Of a DNA stretch of 64,000 nt, positions 23,290 to 35,611 are shown piece by piece (position 1 is the stretch's first letter; each line of letters begins with the position of its first letter). Under the pieces are notes generated by a model, which saw only the letters and a list, made by a program, of their open reading frames with translations, searched no databases and was not told where the DNA came from. Position numbers and translations under genes: made by a program. Origin of the DNA: Denticeps clupeoides (lineage: Eukaryota; Chordata; Actinopteri; Clupeiformes; Denticipitidae). The stretch covers positions 5,533,489-5,597,488 of the forward strand of contig NC_041721.1 of NCBI RefSeq assembly GCF_900700375.1. Reading direction: 5' to 3'.

Positions 23290-26200
23290 TAAATTTCATA
23301 AAAACATTCTCTGTCACACCAGAGGAAACAAAACTCTGGATCAAGTTTATACAAACATGGCTGAAGCCTATACTGTGACCCCCACTTCGGACAATCAGAT
23401 CACCTTTCTTTGTTTCTCACCCCCAAATACTCCCCCCTCATCAACCGTGTGAAGCCATCAGTGAGGACCATCAAGGTGTGGCCAGCGGGGGCTGACATCA
23501 CACTCCAGGACAGGTTCCAACACACAGACTGGAGTATGTTTGCTTCACAGGCCACCTGTGGCTCTCACACAGACATCGACATCTACACCTCCTCTGTTCT
23601 GAACTACATTAACACCACCATAGACACGGTTACTACTCAGAAACAGATCACCACATACCCTAATCAGAAGCCTTGGATGAACAAGGAGGTGCGTCTCCTG
23701 CTGAAGGCACGCAACAATGCCTTCAGATCGGGTGATGCACAGGCCTACAGCATTTCCAGGGCAAATCTCAAGAGGGGCATCAAAAAGGCCAAGCACTGCT
23801 ACAAACTAAAGCTAGAGGAATACTTCTCCAATGCTGATCCTCGACGCTTGTGGCAGGGCATTCAGGCCATTACAGACTATAAACCCAGCAACTCAGCCCC
23901 CACAACCACAAATGTCCTCTTTCTGAATGAGCTCAACGACTTTTATGCTCGCTTTGAAAGAGACAACAAGCAACCTGCTGTCAAGATCCCCTCCTCTACC
24001 GACCACTCGCCCATCACATTCACCTCCTCAGATGTTTGCACTGCACTGAGTCGGATCAACGCGCGCAGGGCTGCTGGACCAGACGGCATCCCGGGGCGCG
24101 TACTTAGAGCATGTGCAGAGCAGCTCGCTGGCGTATTCACGGACATTTTTAACATGTCTCTCGCCCAAGCAGCTGTTCCAACATGCCTCAAATCCACCTC
24201 CATTGTACCAGTGCCGAAACATTCTAGCCCAACATGCCTGAATGACTACCGCCCTGTAGCACTCACACCCATAATCATGAAGTGCTTCGAGCGGTTAGTC
24301 CTGGCACATCTGAGGGACTTCCTCCCACCAACTCTGGACCCACACCAGTTTGCGTACCGTAGCAATAGGAGCACAGAGGATGCAGTCTCCATAGCGCTGC
24401 ACTCTGTACTCACACACCTGGACAAGCAAAACACATATGCACAGATGCTGTTTGTTGATTTCAGCTCAGCATTTAACACTGTCATCCCCTCTAAGCTAAT
24501 CTCTAAACTTAGAGCCCTGGACATCAACACCTCACTTTGCAACTGGATTATGGACTTTCTGACCAGCAGACCACAGCATGTAAGGTCAGGCCACATCCGC
24601 TCCACTACTGTCTCGCTCAACACTGGTGTACCACAGGGCTGTGTGCTGAGCCCCTTCCTCTACTCCCTCTTCACCCATGACTGCCGACCTATGCTTGGAT
24701 CAAACTTCGTTATTAAGTTTGCAGATGACACCACGGTGATAGGTCTCATCGACAACAACGATGAGACTGCCTACAGGGAGGAGGTCCAGCATCTGGCCAC
24801 TTGGTGCACAGAAAATAACCTTCTCCTAAACACCACCAAGACCAAGGAGCTCATTGTGGACTTCAGGAGGGAGAGAAGAGGCTCGCATGATCCCATCCAC
24901 ATCAATGGGATGACTGTGGAGCCTGTTACATCCTTCAAGTTCCTGGGGACCCACATCTCAGAAATTCAAATTCAAATTTTATTTGTCACATACACAGTCA
25001 TACACGGTATGATGTGCAGTGAAATGCTTTCTGCAACTGCTACAGACCACAGTATTGCAAATGTTGCAAGTAAACAATGAACAAATATGCAAATATTGCA
25101 AACATAACCAAGTATTACACTTTTACGTCTTTAACATAAAATATGTGTAACTGGTAGGGTAAAGGTGTGCAAATGAGTTACAGTTTTTTTTACAATGTTT
25201 AAAGAAAGAGAGAAAGAGCCATAAAAGAAACAGCAGTAAGGACCTAAAAAGCGCAGAGTCATTTTGTGCAAAGTGGTTTTGTGCAAAGTGATTTTGTGCA
25301 AAAGAGTCCGGAGTGATTGGAGGTGAAAGTGCATGAGTTCTATGTACTGTTGTTGAGAGCTTGGACAGCCTGCGGGAAGAAGCTCCTCCTCATTCTCTCT
25401 GTGTTGGACTTCAGGGAGCGAAAGCGCTTCCCTGATCACAGCAGAGAGAAGAGTCCATTGTTGGGGTGGTTGAGGTCCTTCACTATCTTCCTGGCCCTGG
25501 TACAGCACCGTTTGCTGTAGATAGATTGAAGGTCAGGGAGCTTGGCTCGCCTGTCCTTCATGGTGCTGTTCCCGAACCAGGTTGAGATATTTCCCGTCAG
25601 GATGCTCTCTATGGTGCAGGAGTAGAAGTTCCTGAGCACCTTGGAGGGCAGTCTGAAGTCTCTCAGGCGTCTGAGGTGGTAGAGACGCTGCCGGGCCTTT
25701 TTCACCACGGTGTTGATGTGACAGGACCATGACAGGTCCTGCGTGATGTTGACACCGAGGTAACGGAAGCTGTCCACTCTCTCCACTGGGCTCCTGTTGA
25801 TGACAGGGGTCTGGTAGGTCCTCTACTGCTTTGTACTGAAGTCCACTATTAGCTCCTTTGTCTTGCTGACGTTCAGGTGGAGATTGTTCCTCTGGCACCA
25901 GTTCGCCAGATTTCCAACCTCCTCCAGGTAGGCCGTCTCATCGTTGTCAGAGATCAGGCCCACCACGACAGTGTCGTCAGCAAACTTGATGATGGTGGTG
26001 GAGTTAGTAGTGGCTGTACAGTCATGGGTGTACAGGGAGTACATCAGGGGGCTCAAAACACAGCCCTGGGGGGCTCCAGTGCTGAGATTGATGGAGGCTG
26101 AGACATGTCCACCCATCCTTACTGCCTGTGGTCTCCCGGTTAGGAAGTTGGAGATCCACTGACAGAGAGATGAGCTGAGTCCCAGGTGCTCCAGCTTGGT

Positions 26201-26825
26201 GGTGAGTGTGGAAGGGATTATTGTGTTAAATGCTGAACTGTAGTCAATGAAGAGCATTTTAACATAATTTCCCTTCCGAGTGTCCAGGTGGGTGAGTGCA
26301 GTATGGAGGAGATGTGATATGGCATCATCTGTGGACCGGTTGGGACGATACGCAAACTGTAGTGGGTCGAGTGTATCTGGTAGTGAAGAAAGAGGACCTG
26401 TCCTGGACCTGTCCTGGAGCATTAACACCTCCAGCCTGGTCAAGAAGGCTCACCAGTGCCTCTTCTTCTTGAGAACATTAAAAAAGAACCAGCTACCCAC
26501 TACCATCCTGTTGAACTTCTACCGCTCTACAATAGAGAGCATCCTAACCAGCTGTCTCACAGTGTGGTATGGAAGCTGCACTGTTGCTGAGCGTAAGGCG
26601 ATGCAGCGGGTGGTGAAAACTGCCCAGCGCATCACAGGGACTCCACTTCCATCCATTGAGGAAATCCAGAGGAAGCACTGTCTGCGTCGAGCTCACAGTA
26701 TTCTTAAGGACTCCTCCCACCCGGCCCACGAACTGTTCTCTCTCCTGCCTTCAGGCAGACGCTTCAGGCTACCACGGACAAGAACCAGCAGACTTAGGAA
26801 CTGCTTTTTTCCCCAGAGCTGTGTA
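23290..26825 (+). mobile_element. CR1/L2/Rex1-type LINE interrupted by a second LINE
   Basis: The plus-strand frame begins in the endonuclease C-terminus (LDQVYTNMAEAY, with SDNQ where active elements have SDH). After one frame change near 23400 it runs on to 24963 through the reverse transcriptase: [36 protein letters not shown] and the catalytic FADDT. It is interrupted at about 24963 and resumes at about 26397 with [16 protein letters not shown], continuing to a 3' end cut near 26825. The intact order of both halves shows it was one element. Partial copies at 37042-37600 and 45229-45835 lack the interruption. Confidence 0.85.
24963..26396 (-). mobile_element. Nested LINE of a sister family, 5'-truncated
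   Basis: On the minus strand 26443-25823 encodes reverse transcriptase palm motifs ([30 protein letters not shown]). After a frame break 25786-25436 encodes the C-terminal part (RYLGVNITQDLSWSCH, STWFGNSTMKDRRAK). The 3' end at 24963 carries the reversed AATAAAATTTGAATTT tail. It lies head-on inside the LINE above. It is absent from the two paralogous copies of that LINE, so it inserted after the region was duplicated. Confidence 0.85.
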
Positions 26826-27034
26826 CTACTAGATATAAAGAAACCGATCAAATCATTAAACACTCACACTTCAGATACACAAAATGCACACATCTCAAAC
26901 ATTTTATTCCAGTGGGATCATGAAGTACAGAAGGATGATTACGGGGGTGCAGTGGTTTGCAGTGTAGGAGATCCGTCCTTGGCTTGTGTGAATATGAGTG
27001 TGTAAATATGAACACTGTAAGGCCTTTTTTCATG
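26826..27034. other. Unit-specific spacer, no gene
   Basis: Common to 37601-37811 and 46143-46353. Short frames on both strands are shared by the three copies only because the DNA is nearly identical. Confidence 0.5.
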
Positions 27035-27125
27035 TCTGCATCTGGTGCTGGCCCGGCAAATCTGTCAAATATTAAAAGTCAATGTGGACCCTGAGCTAAA
27101 ATGTTTGGCCACCCCTTGCATACAA
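27035..27125 (-). mobile_element. hAT end fragment (also 37812-37900, 46354-46440)
   Basis: Read on the minus strand it starts AGGGGTGGCCAAACATTTTA and continues with TCAGGGTCCACATTGAC and CCGGGCCAGCACC, a typical hAT terminal region. It was carried along by the unit duplication. Confidence 0.5.
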
Positions 27126-28450
27126 GTTAACACATGTTCTTTATAAAGACTGCTGCATTCTTAATAAGCTTCAATCCTACAGTTATACACACAGGATACC
27201 ACACAATATATTCACTTATCACTACAATAGTGATTTTTTTTTGACATGCAGTGTAAAAATCCTGTTGGACCCTGCTGGAGTTGTACCAGAAGGTCACCCA
27301 AACATTATGGCCCATCTCTGCTGAAGCCACAACAGGACCTTCAGATTCAGCAGTCCACTACTTGGGGTACTCGCATGTATCAAATGATCTGATGTCTCCA
27401 AAAATGCACAGTTACCATCATGGCCTTTGGACCAAGATCATGGACAGCAAAATGAGAATTTCATTGCACACAGGAATACTAATTTCTACAGGACATATGA
27501 CAAATGCTTTGAATGTTGAATAGAGGTTCCCACATAAAATGTTGAGTCACCTGGTTCAATAAACGTGTCTGAGTAACTCTTCATTATTTACATTCAAAAT
27601 AAAAGCACTGGAGCGTTTAAATGACTTTTTTTCTGGTGACAGAAGAGAGCTGGTACAAATGACAGATGAAGCTATTTACACATGTGTTTCCCATATTCAG
27701 TTATCTAAGCCTCATTTGAGACACAGAGCATCAAAGCTTTGTTCAGAGACCTTTTTTGGAGCTGCTGGGAAGAGGATCATTTTTGTTTCCTCAAATTCAA
27801 AGTCCATTTGTCTTTACTGTTTAAGGAGTTGCCTTTTAAAAACTATGAGACTGAAATTTCGAAAGCTAAGAGACCAAATCCACTGTTCTGGAGGAATAAT
27901 GAGTGATGATGGCACAGATCCATACCCAAGAGCAGGCTGAGACATGCTGAGACAAGATAACAGCAGATCCATCATCACGTGATCCATCATCAAAAGTTCC
28001 AGCATACATGCAGTAAGACTGATTGTTTCAGTGTCTTGGATTGCGTGTGTTATGGAGACTTGTCATGCCGTTGGTCACATGCCATGGAAGACTCCTTCTC
28101 ATTGCCAGGTTTGAGGGTTCGAAGGACCTTTTTTCTTGCAGAAATAAGGGAAATAGATATTAGTGCTTAATCTGTCACATGACAACAGTTCTTTCCAGCT
28201 ATTTGTGTTGGGGACGGCCCAATGTGGAACGCCGAGTTTCATTTATGGTTTTACATGTTTCTCCCTGTGTGTAATGAACACATCTAGAGAACATATAACA
28301 ATTTAACATAACTGTAATAATGCTGTGTTCTACATAAATGTGAGATTTATGTGTGCATACTGTAAGATCCCATGCTTGGAGGTGTCCTGACTGTTCACAG
28401 AAGAAGAAGAACCCACTTCAGTAGTGATGCTGATTCAAACCGCTCTTACT
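27126..28450. other. Unit spacer downstream of R3, no gene
   Basis: Matches 37901-39450 and 46441-48000. The frame at 27659-27940 (93 codons) recurs in all three units, but it has no recognisable domain and sits in non-genic DNA. Unit 1 lacks a roughly 230-bp piece with a SINE present at 38332-38560 and 46877-47100. Confidence 0.5.
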
Positions 28451-28505
28451 ACGGATTGAAAGTCACTCTGCATAAAGGCGTCTGATAAATGCCATGAATG
28501 TAAAG
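28450..28505 (+). repeat. SINE-B tail remnant
   Basis: GAAAGTCACTCTGCATAAAG then GCGTCTGATAAATGCC. Unit 3 (47990-48090) keeps about 40 more bases of the same SINE. Confidence 0.5.
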
Positions 28506-28621
28506 TGTACCCGGACTAATTTGCTCAAGAATTCATATTACTATCATGTGGTGGTACGTTTTCATGAGTCTCTTCCTCCTTGTGTTCTGTGTCACAGTCT
28601 GGTAATTCCTGCATCAGACCA

Positions 28622-30688
28622 TCACTGTGAATCATTTCTACTTGAGGTCTCTCTTCTTCTACACTGTCCTGCTTGTTTGTCTTTGTCACATTTTAGTTCA
28701 TGAGTAGAACACAAGTTAAAGTATTTGGAGTTTTTATTCATTTTATTACGGCTGCATGAATTGTGATTTTTCACCTTCATCTTCATCACTGGTGTCTGTC
28801 TCTTTGTTTGGTTGTTGGTTCTTGTCTTCAAACTCCTGTCTGACTGGCTCAGAGGTCTCATCAGTGATTCTTAGTTCTTCTGTAATAAAATAATACAGAA
28901 TAATGAAGTAAAATGCTAACACACATTTAAGACATTCTATTTTAAACATCTGCAATTTAAAGATTGATTATTAATAACATGCTTTTTTATTGAGACTTAC
29001 CTGGACTCTTATCTTGATATTTTTTAAAATAATTTTCTGTGTTGCCTTGTTCGATGATTGACAGATCCACATTAATGGAGTTCGACTTGCTTTTGTAAAC
29101 ATCACCATGTTTCTGTTTTACTTCCTTCTTTTTATCAGGCTGATGGTGGTTCAAACATCTCTCCTTTTCACCCTCTTGTACCTGATCCATATCCTGGTTG
29201 GACTCAGTTCTCTCCTCATCACTCTCTTTGTTATAATGAGTCTTGTGGTTTTGTGGTAAGATGCTCACAGCAGACATTACAAGACGATCAGCAGTGGAAG
29301 GTTCTGAGCTGCACTTACCTCTGCGAGACTGTGGGCGCTTAAAAACCAACAGTACAACAAGAACCAATACCAGCAGAATGAGAAGTAGAAGGAGAGATCC
29401 AACAACAGAACCAACCAGGAAAATGGTGCGATCTTTGGACACACACACAAAAGAAATCAGGAATGAAGGCAAATAAAGATCAGAAGAGGCTCTTGGTTCC
29501 TCACCTCTAGTAGAACAGTCTCCAGCTGTGTAACTCTGCTTCTCCTCACTAACTGGGTTCTTCACCAGACAGGTGTAGCTGGAACCCAGGTTCTCTTCAC
29601 TGATCTGTATCGGGTTCCTGTTCTCTGGGTTCTGTAGTCCAGGTCCTGTCCAGCTGTAACTGAGGAGAGGACCGTCTGCTTCACAGACCAGAGTTACTGT
29701 AGATCCTGTTTCATTACAGCTGATCCTGATGTTCCTCACAGGGTCTATATATAACATATATAAATAATCATATATCTTTTAAAAACATTTTTAGAAAAAC
29801 ATACATTCCCCAAACCACTTTTATTTTATTTCTTACCAATAACATCCACTTGTTGAGTGAAACTCTTTATTTTTCCATCAATAATAATTTCTGCTTCATA
29901 CAGTCCACTGTCGGCTGGTGTCACCCTACTGACGGTGACATCGCCGGTTTCTGTGTTCAGCTGAGTCCGCTGCTTGAACTGTAAATATTCTGAGATCCCT
30001 GGTCTGTATGGTTATTATTATTATTATTATTATTACTCAGAAACATTTATTAAAGAATGAAATACAAAAGTTGAGTCAAAATAACTTTACAAAAAGCTCC
30101 ACCCTTTACAGACCTGTAAATGGCAGCCAGACAGATGGGACTAAATCTGAGGAATGTAACATGACAACATTGGGCAGGAGTCACGTCATTCTCATCCTGG
30201 GTGGAGGGGGCAATGCCCCAAAAAACGCCCCTTCTGCTCCACTAACATGAAAAGACCCTACAGAGCTTTCATGCCAAACATGCTTCCTCACATTTATTTT
30301 TAATGCCTATTGGTAGATACATCAGTCATTTTTTTAATAATGTGTTTATAATGTTTTAAGCCCAGGATTTTAAAAGTTTTAATTTAAATAAAAGCCAGTC
30401 AAGTTGGTTATCAGTTAGAAATCAGTCAAGCACCCTTTACTATTTACATAAAAAATGGCACTTTATTTGTAATTATTCGAGATTTAGTTATAAAGAATAA
30501 AATGATTTTATGACAATCCGTTTTAGCGTTAATTGTCCTTGTTGAGGTTCGGGTGAAAAGTTCAGATTTTTTGTAATAACAAGAGCAGACGATTGCAGAA
30601 ATGAGCAAACTTGATAAAAATGAAGATGTCCCTCACCTGAAGCTGCCTGCAGAATAATGCAGACAGATGGAATAATGTAGAAGTTCAT
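28622..30688 (-). pseudogene. R3: receptor gene that has lost most of its V exon
   Basis: Minus-strand exons: leader 30637-30688 (same MNFYIIPSVC leader as R1), V remnant 29837-30005, C2 29505-29744, membrane 29319-29432, tail 29001-29225, 28775-28879 and 28622-28680. Compared with R4, about 146 bp are gone, including the V acceptor and the first 128 bp of the V exon; a TTA-repeat tract marks the scar at 30010-30040. Leader and C2 are both phase 1, so direct splicing of leader to C2 would give an open 264-codon protein with a single C2 domain. C2 is intact (NET, four cysteines). It is either a pseudogene or a one-domain receptor; transcript data would decide. Confidence 0.65.
30010..30040 (+). 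repeat. (TTA)n tract at the V-exon deletion scar of R3
   Basis: GGTTATTATTATTATTATTA replaces the sequence GGTTATTACTCAG of R4; the expansion lies next to the deletion junction. Confidence 0.8.
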
Positions 30689-30726
30689 TGGAAACAGCAG
30701 ATCAGAAGACCTTTTCAAAGTAAGAA

Positions 30727-30739
30727 GAAATGAAAGTGA
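30727..30739 (+). promoter_or_regulatory. IRF/ISRE-like site upstream of R3
   Basis: GAAATGAAAGTGA, the same word as upstream of R1 and R4, 39 bases from the R3 start codon. Confidence 0.3.
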
Positions 30740-31082
30740 TGTGACAAAAGTAACCTGTGAAACAGGTTATAGAATCTAGAAGAGTCGATCCGCCTTCTAC
30801 ACACGTCATTAATAGTACAGCTTAAACTTTAGACATCAAGACTTTAGCAGCTTGTAGATTTTTAGTTTTAACACTCTGCAGTTCAGAAAAGCAGATTTTT
30901 CCTTCAGAGCCTAATCGGTCAAAACGTCAGTCCCTTGTAGTGGATTATGGGTATTCTTGGAAAAGGAATGAGATTCTATAATCATATAATATTCTATTCT
31001 ATCTATAGGCTTTAGGGTTTCTACAGCACTCTCCGTATGGGTCTTCTGGACCAGAATCTCTGCCTCTGTAAACCTGTCTGAA

Positions 31083-31440
31083 TGTCACGACTGAGGGGGG
31101 TGATGGAATGATGGACACCCAGGGTAGGGAAAAGGAACACAGTTTATTTGGGTACACATAAAGGGAGTGGGCAAAAACAAGGCACCACACCTTAAACTGA
31201 AAACAGTCCCCTCTGGTGCCACGGTGTTCGTCTTGTGTTGGGCTGCAGATCAACTGCTAATGAACTACACAATCCAGGGAGACACAGGGAAACGGGAACC
31301 CTCAGGCTGTGTGTTGGAGAACCGCTCTGCCCGTCCATGGTGCAGCCTGGTGATACTGGACCCCAATCATGCCGGGATTATCAGCGTCAGTTGGGCGTGA
31401 TCAGGCCTCGCTCCTCAGGGGCGCCAGCACCCCATGTGAT
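31083..31440 (-). mobile_element. LTR-like fossil, unit 1 copy
   Basis: Paralogue of 14468-14845 with the same start (TGTCACGACTGAGG on the plus strand). Confidence 0.5.
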
Positions 31441-31464
31441 GCCCAGTTAATTAATCTACAATCG

Positions 31465-31800
31465 GTCACGTCCCCATCTAGGTGAATGTGTGATGTGGGA
31501 ATACACAGATACCAGGCCCAAGCGAAATATTGTGCTTTTATTTACAGTGAGCAGTGAACAAAACTCCAAAACTTTCCTCTCGCCACCGCCTCCTCCTCCA
31601 GCTCCACAACAATGAGACCCAACTGGTGGTTGGAATGTCTCCTTAAGTACTCCAGTCCTGTGCGTTGACTGGCTGGCAGTTGACGAGGGAATCGGTGGGC
31701 AGAACCATAATCCCAATCTCCGCCCAGCAGACAGCATAAGAGGGAAACACGCACAAACACAGAGCACCCCAAACCATTCTACGGCCCAAAGGACGTAACA
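31465..31800 (-). mobile_element. Solo LTR fossil, unit 1 copy
   Basis: 336 bp flanked by AATCG, paralogous to 14861-15196. Confidence 0.7.
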
Positions 31801-32511
31801 AATCGCAAATCTACAGATGTTGTACATACAGATCTACAATAGTTTTTTCAGAAATTCTCTCAGTAACATAAAAACCAATCCCGTCATGCCTTAATTGCAA
31901 TGATGTATAATAAAAAAATAAATAAAAGGGTGGAGAACAGAATGGTGCATGTCCACTGGGACAATTAAGAAAAAAAATGTGAATATTAAAAAGAAAACTA
32001 CCATGGCACATGAGAACATGTCCTATAATGCAGGACAACCTGTGTCCCGGCAGGAGTTTCAGAGACCTCACCGGCCTGGACCTTCCGGCAACCCAGAAAA
32101 AACACACAGGCCCTGTCCCTGCGTGACCTGTTTGAAGGTTTGGGAACACACGCCCGCCCTACCCTCCCCAACAGCAAGGTGGTGCTCCAGGACCTTCTCC
32201 CTTCAGTCTTTCAACCTCAAGGCTGGAGCCCCTAACCCATACTGCACCCCCCAAAAAACTGTTTGGGATGCACACTGTGGAAGGGATTCTTGAAGGGCTG
32301 TGGAACCTTTTTTGTTGATGTCAATACATTTCATTTGCAATATTCAAAATAACCAAACACATTTGACTTATTTATATACATTTAGACTTTATTGCTTTTT
32401 TTTTTCTTCTTCTGCGTTGTGTAATTTTTTTTATTTCGTTCCTCGAACCGCAAATGATGAGCTGACACCAAGAGATTAGCAGTGCCGCGTGTATTCTGTT
32501 CAAAAGCAAGG
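31801..32511. other. Duplicated spacer, no gene
   Basis: Matches 15202-16085 (without the SINE-B) and 43441-44125. Nothing coding is recognised. Confidence 0.5.
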
Positions 32512-32516
32512 TCGCG

Positions 32517-32825
32517 TGTCAGGATTGCCTGCAGCTGGGCTCCACACCGGAATCCAATCCTGACGCCCCATAAATGCCGGAAGTTTCCGCCCGTTCGGGG
32601 TCGCTGGCATTTTCGTGAACTTCAGTTGGTAACACTGTTTGTAATTTGAGTTCTGGCAATCGCCACACGCCTACGGGTTAGTTTTAGTTTATCTGTATTT
32701 AAGTTAAATCGTTTTCGGCCACCGCACCATTGTTTCTTTGAGTTTATTGTTTGTTTATAAATAAAACCCTTCCCAACATGTCAGACCTCTGCGCTTCCTT
32801 CCCTCGTAAGTCCGTAGTCATGACA
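32517..32825 (+). repeat. 5' LTR of the 32.5-kb element
   Basis: Has an AATAAA-type polyadenylation signal near 32758 and the family ending CTTCCTTCCCT...TGACA. Confidence 0.85.
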
Positions 32826-33899
32826 GAATGCCAGAGACCCCTCCAAAAGCGCAGAGGTGGAAAGCAGAGGAGAAGAAACGCGGCGAAGGACGCAGCCCGG
32901 CGCGGCGAACGCGGACGGCAGGGGAGAGACGCGCCGCCCGTTCTGGTGGAGCGTTTTCTCCCCGAGAAGCCGTGGTACGCGGCGCCGCGTGATGACGTCA
33001 CACCCGGGAAACACCGCGAAACCCGGAAGCGACAACGTCGGCAGGTGAGTGGGCGGAGCGAGGACGTTGGCGTCGGCAGCAGCGAGGAAGTGACGTGGGC
33101 AGCGAGCGCAGAAGATGCGACCCCCACGATCTTCGCCATGTCGAGCCAAGAACTCTGCGCTCTGCTGGCAAGGCTCCCCGTGGACTGGGACGACACGGAC
33201 GACGACGAGAGCACGGGAGACGAGAGTTGGGCTCCGCCCATCGCGCCAGTCTGCGATCGTCGCAAGGTCCGTGGGGACCCACGTCACTTCCAGGGGGGTG
33301 AGAAGCGGCACCAACAACGGCGGCGTCCCTCCAGCGAGGGGATGGGCAGCCTCCAGCCCGAATGGCCAGAGTACTGCCCATGGGAGCTTATCGCGCCATG
33401 GGTCCAGGATGTCCGCAGGGTGGACGACCCTTGGAGTCACCGGTGGGAGGACACGGATGACGAAAGCGATGATGACGTGGATTTTCGGTGGGCGGTCGGT
33501 GCCGGGATGGCTCCGCCCAGCGTGCGCGCCCGAGATCATCGCGGCGTCCGTGATGACCCATGTGACTTCCGGGGGTACGAGGTTGACGACCAGGATGACG
33601 CCGTTTGGGCAGTCGGTGCCGGGATGGCTCCGTCCATCGCGCCCATCCAGGATCGTCACGAGGTCCGTGGAGACCCACGTCCCTCCCAGCAGTGTGAGGA
33701 AAGCTGGTGGAAGAGGGCGACGGGAGGTCGCCAGCCAGCAACTGCGCTGCCGGGACTGCCTCGCAGGGAATCCTCCATTCCTGCTCCAGTCGCCGACCCG
33801 CCTTCCCTCTGCCCGGACGTTCCCCAGCGAAATGGCAGCGCAGCACCAGCGTCCACACCTGCTGGAGAAGACGTCCACCCCCCTCCACACCACACACCT

Positions 33900-34115
33900 A
33901 CCACCATCTCCAGCGACGTGCCCAGCCCCGTGTGGGACAGCCCAATTGTCCCGGGACCCTTCAGTGGGGCAGCAGACACAGACGAGATCACTACCATCCT
34001 CACGTGTCTGACTGGATCAGCATGGGGCTGGAGCACAACCCTCTGGCAGCAGGGAGAGACAGACAGGAGTTTTCGGGACTTCCAACAGAGACTGAGGGCG
34101 GAGTTTGATCGGCCT
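33900..34115 (+). other. Gag-like segment of the LTR element (fossil)
   Basis: The plus-strand reading contains PGPFSGAAD, TGSAWGWSTTLWQQGE and FRDFQQRLRAEFDRP. This pattern matches the retrotransposon gag domain of fish Ty3-type elements (a GxAxxWA-like core followed by F..F...F..VF). It lies inside a long open frame that runs through most of the element. Confidence 0.6.
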
Positions 34116-34954
34116 GAGCCAGGGATCGAACTCTGCCCCTCCACCACATCCAGTGCCAGTCAGGATCCGGGGCAAGAAGACCCAGCACTGGTGGGCGACG
34201 AGAAGGTCGCTCCTCCCGAGATCCTGGCTGTGCCCCCTGAGGAGGTCCCGGAGAGCCCAGAGAGGGAGCCAGACGACCCTCTCTTCTGTCTGTGTGTGTC
34301 TGTGTGGCATATGTGTCCGTATGTTGCCCCCACTTCCCCTCTTTGTGTCCACCAGATGGCGACCCATCCGCGGAGCCGAACCCCAGGGAGGAGGTTCCTG
34401 ACCCGAATGTGCTGGTCCAAGGCGAGGTGGACAAGCCCCAAGGTACCCCTAAGTCCAGCCGGGGGGGGGTGCTCCCCCAAAGAATTTTTTGGGGGGGTGC
34501 AGTTCGGGTTGGGGACTCCTCCTGAGGGGAGGGGAGGTGGGGAAGCGATGGAGCTGGGTCCTCCGGTAGCCAGTGAGGAGGGCGGGCCAGGCATGGGCCT
34601 GCGTCTGCCTCCAGAGGGGTGGAGCGCCATAGAGCCCCCGGGTAGGCATGAGGACCCAGCTGGGACAGGCAGGAAGAGGGCCTGCTTGTCCCAACGGACG
34701 CAGAAGGGGCTAGCCAGATGGTCTGGCAATGCCCCCCCCTTGGCACCAGGGCCGTGCAGCGAGAGGGGCTGCATAGTCCCAGAAGGCACCAGCCTGGGGT
34801 GCCTGGAACAGTCGCCGGAGGCTCTGGGACAATCTCCCTGCGCGGTGCAGGGGGTGGACACAAGACGTGTCAGAGGGGACATGTGGAGACAGGGCCCACA
34901 CGTACCCAGATGGATCGGCCCTGATTATTGTGTGCAGGTACGGGAGTCCGGGGC

Positions 34955-35500
34955 CGCCATGCGGGACCACGCCGGGGAGCCAGGCCGAGGGTCCGGGGGC
35001 CGCCATGCGGGACCACGCCGGGGAGCCAGGCCGAGGGGTCCGGGGCCGCCATGCGGGACCCACGCCGGGGAGCCAGGCCGAGGGTCCGGGGCCGCCAAGC
35101 GGGACACGCCGGGGAGCCAGGCCGAGGGTCCGGGGCCGCCAAGCGGGGACCACGCCGGGGAGCCAGGCCGAGGGTCCGGGGCCGCCAAGCGGACCACGCC
35201 GGAGAGCCAGGCCGAGGGTCCGGGGCCGCCAAGCGGGATCACGCCGGGGAGCCAGGCCGAGGGTCCGGGGCCGCCAAGCGGGACCACGCCGGGGAGCCAG
35301 GCCGAGGGTCCGGGGCCGCAATGCGGGACCACGCCGGGGAGCCAGGCCGAGGGTCCGGGGCCGCCAAGCGGGACCACGCCGGGGAGCCAGGCCGAGGGTC
35401 CGGGGCCGCCAAGCGGGACCACGCCGGGGAGCCAGGCCGAGGGTCCGGGGCCGCCAAGCGGGACCACGCCAGGGAGCCAGCCCGAGGGACCGGGTCCTCC
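34955..35500 (+). repeat. 45-bp tandem repeat, about 12 units, inside the LTR element
   Basis: The unit encodes GTTPGSQAEGPGPPS in the main frame. Units differ by a few substitutions and small length changes. It is a coding minisatellite of the element and not a CRISPR array: there are no unique spacers. Confidence 0.85.
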
Positions 35501-35611
35501 AAGGGGAGGATACAGCAGGGCAGGAGCCCTGTGGTTGCCGCCGTCCGCCCCGCCGCCTCCACTGATGGTACTGTTGGGGCTCCGAGGACGTAGCCCTTGG
35601 AGGGGGGGCTC

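Noticed and set aside
23545-24623. Minus-strand frames across the LINE
   Set aside because: Antisense shadows of the reverse transcriptase.
27659-27940. 93-codon frame conserved in three units as a small gene
   Set aside because: Conservation follows from recent duplication of the whole region; no domain and no splice context.
28525-28680. 51-codon alternative end (TNKQDSVEEERPQ...) for R3-R5
   Set aside because: Open and similar in three units, but the preceding exon ends in the wrong phase, so the shorter end ...RNDSQ was chosen.
34955-35500. CRISPR-like array
   Set aside because: The 45-bp units are directly abutting, with no unique spacers, in an animal genome.
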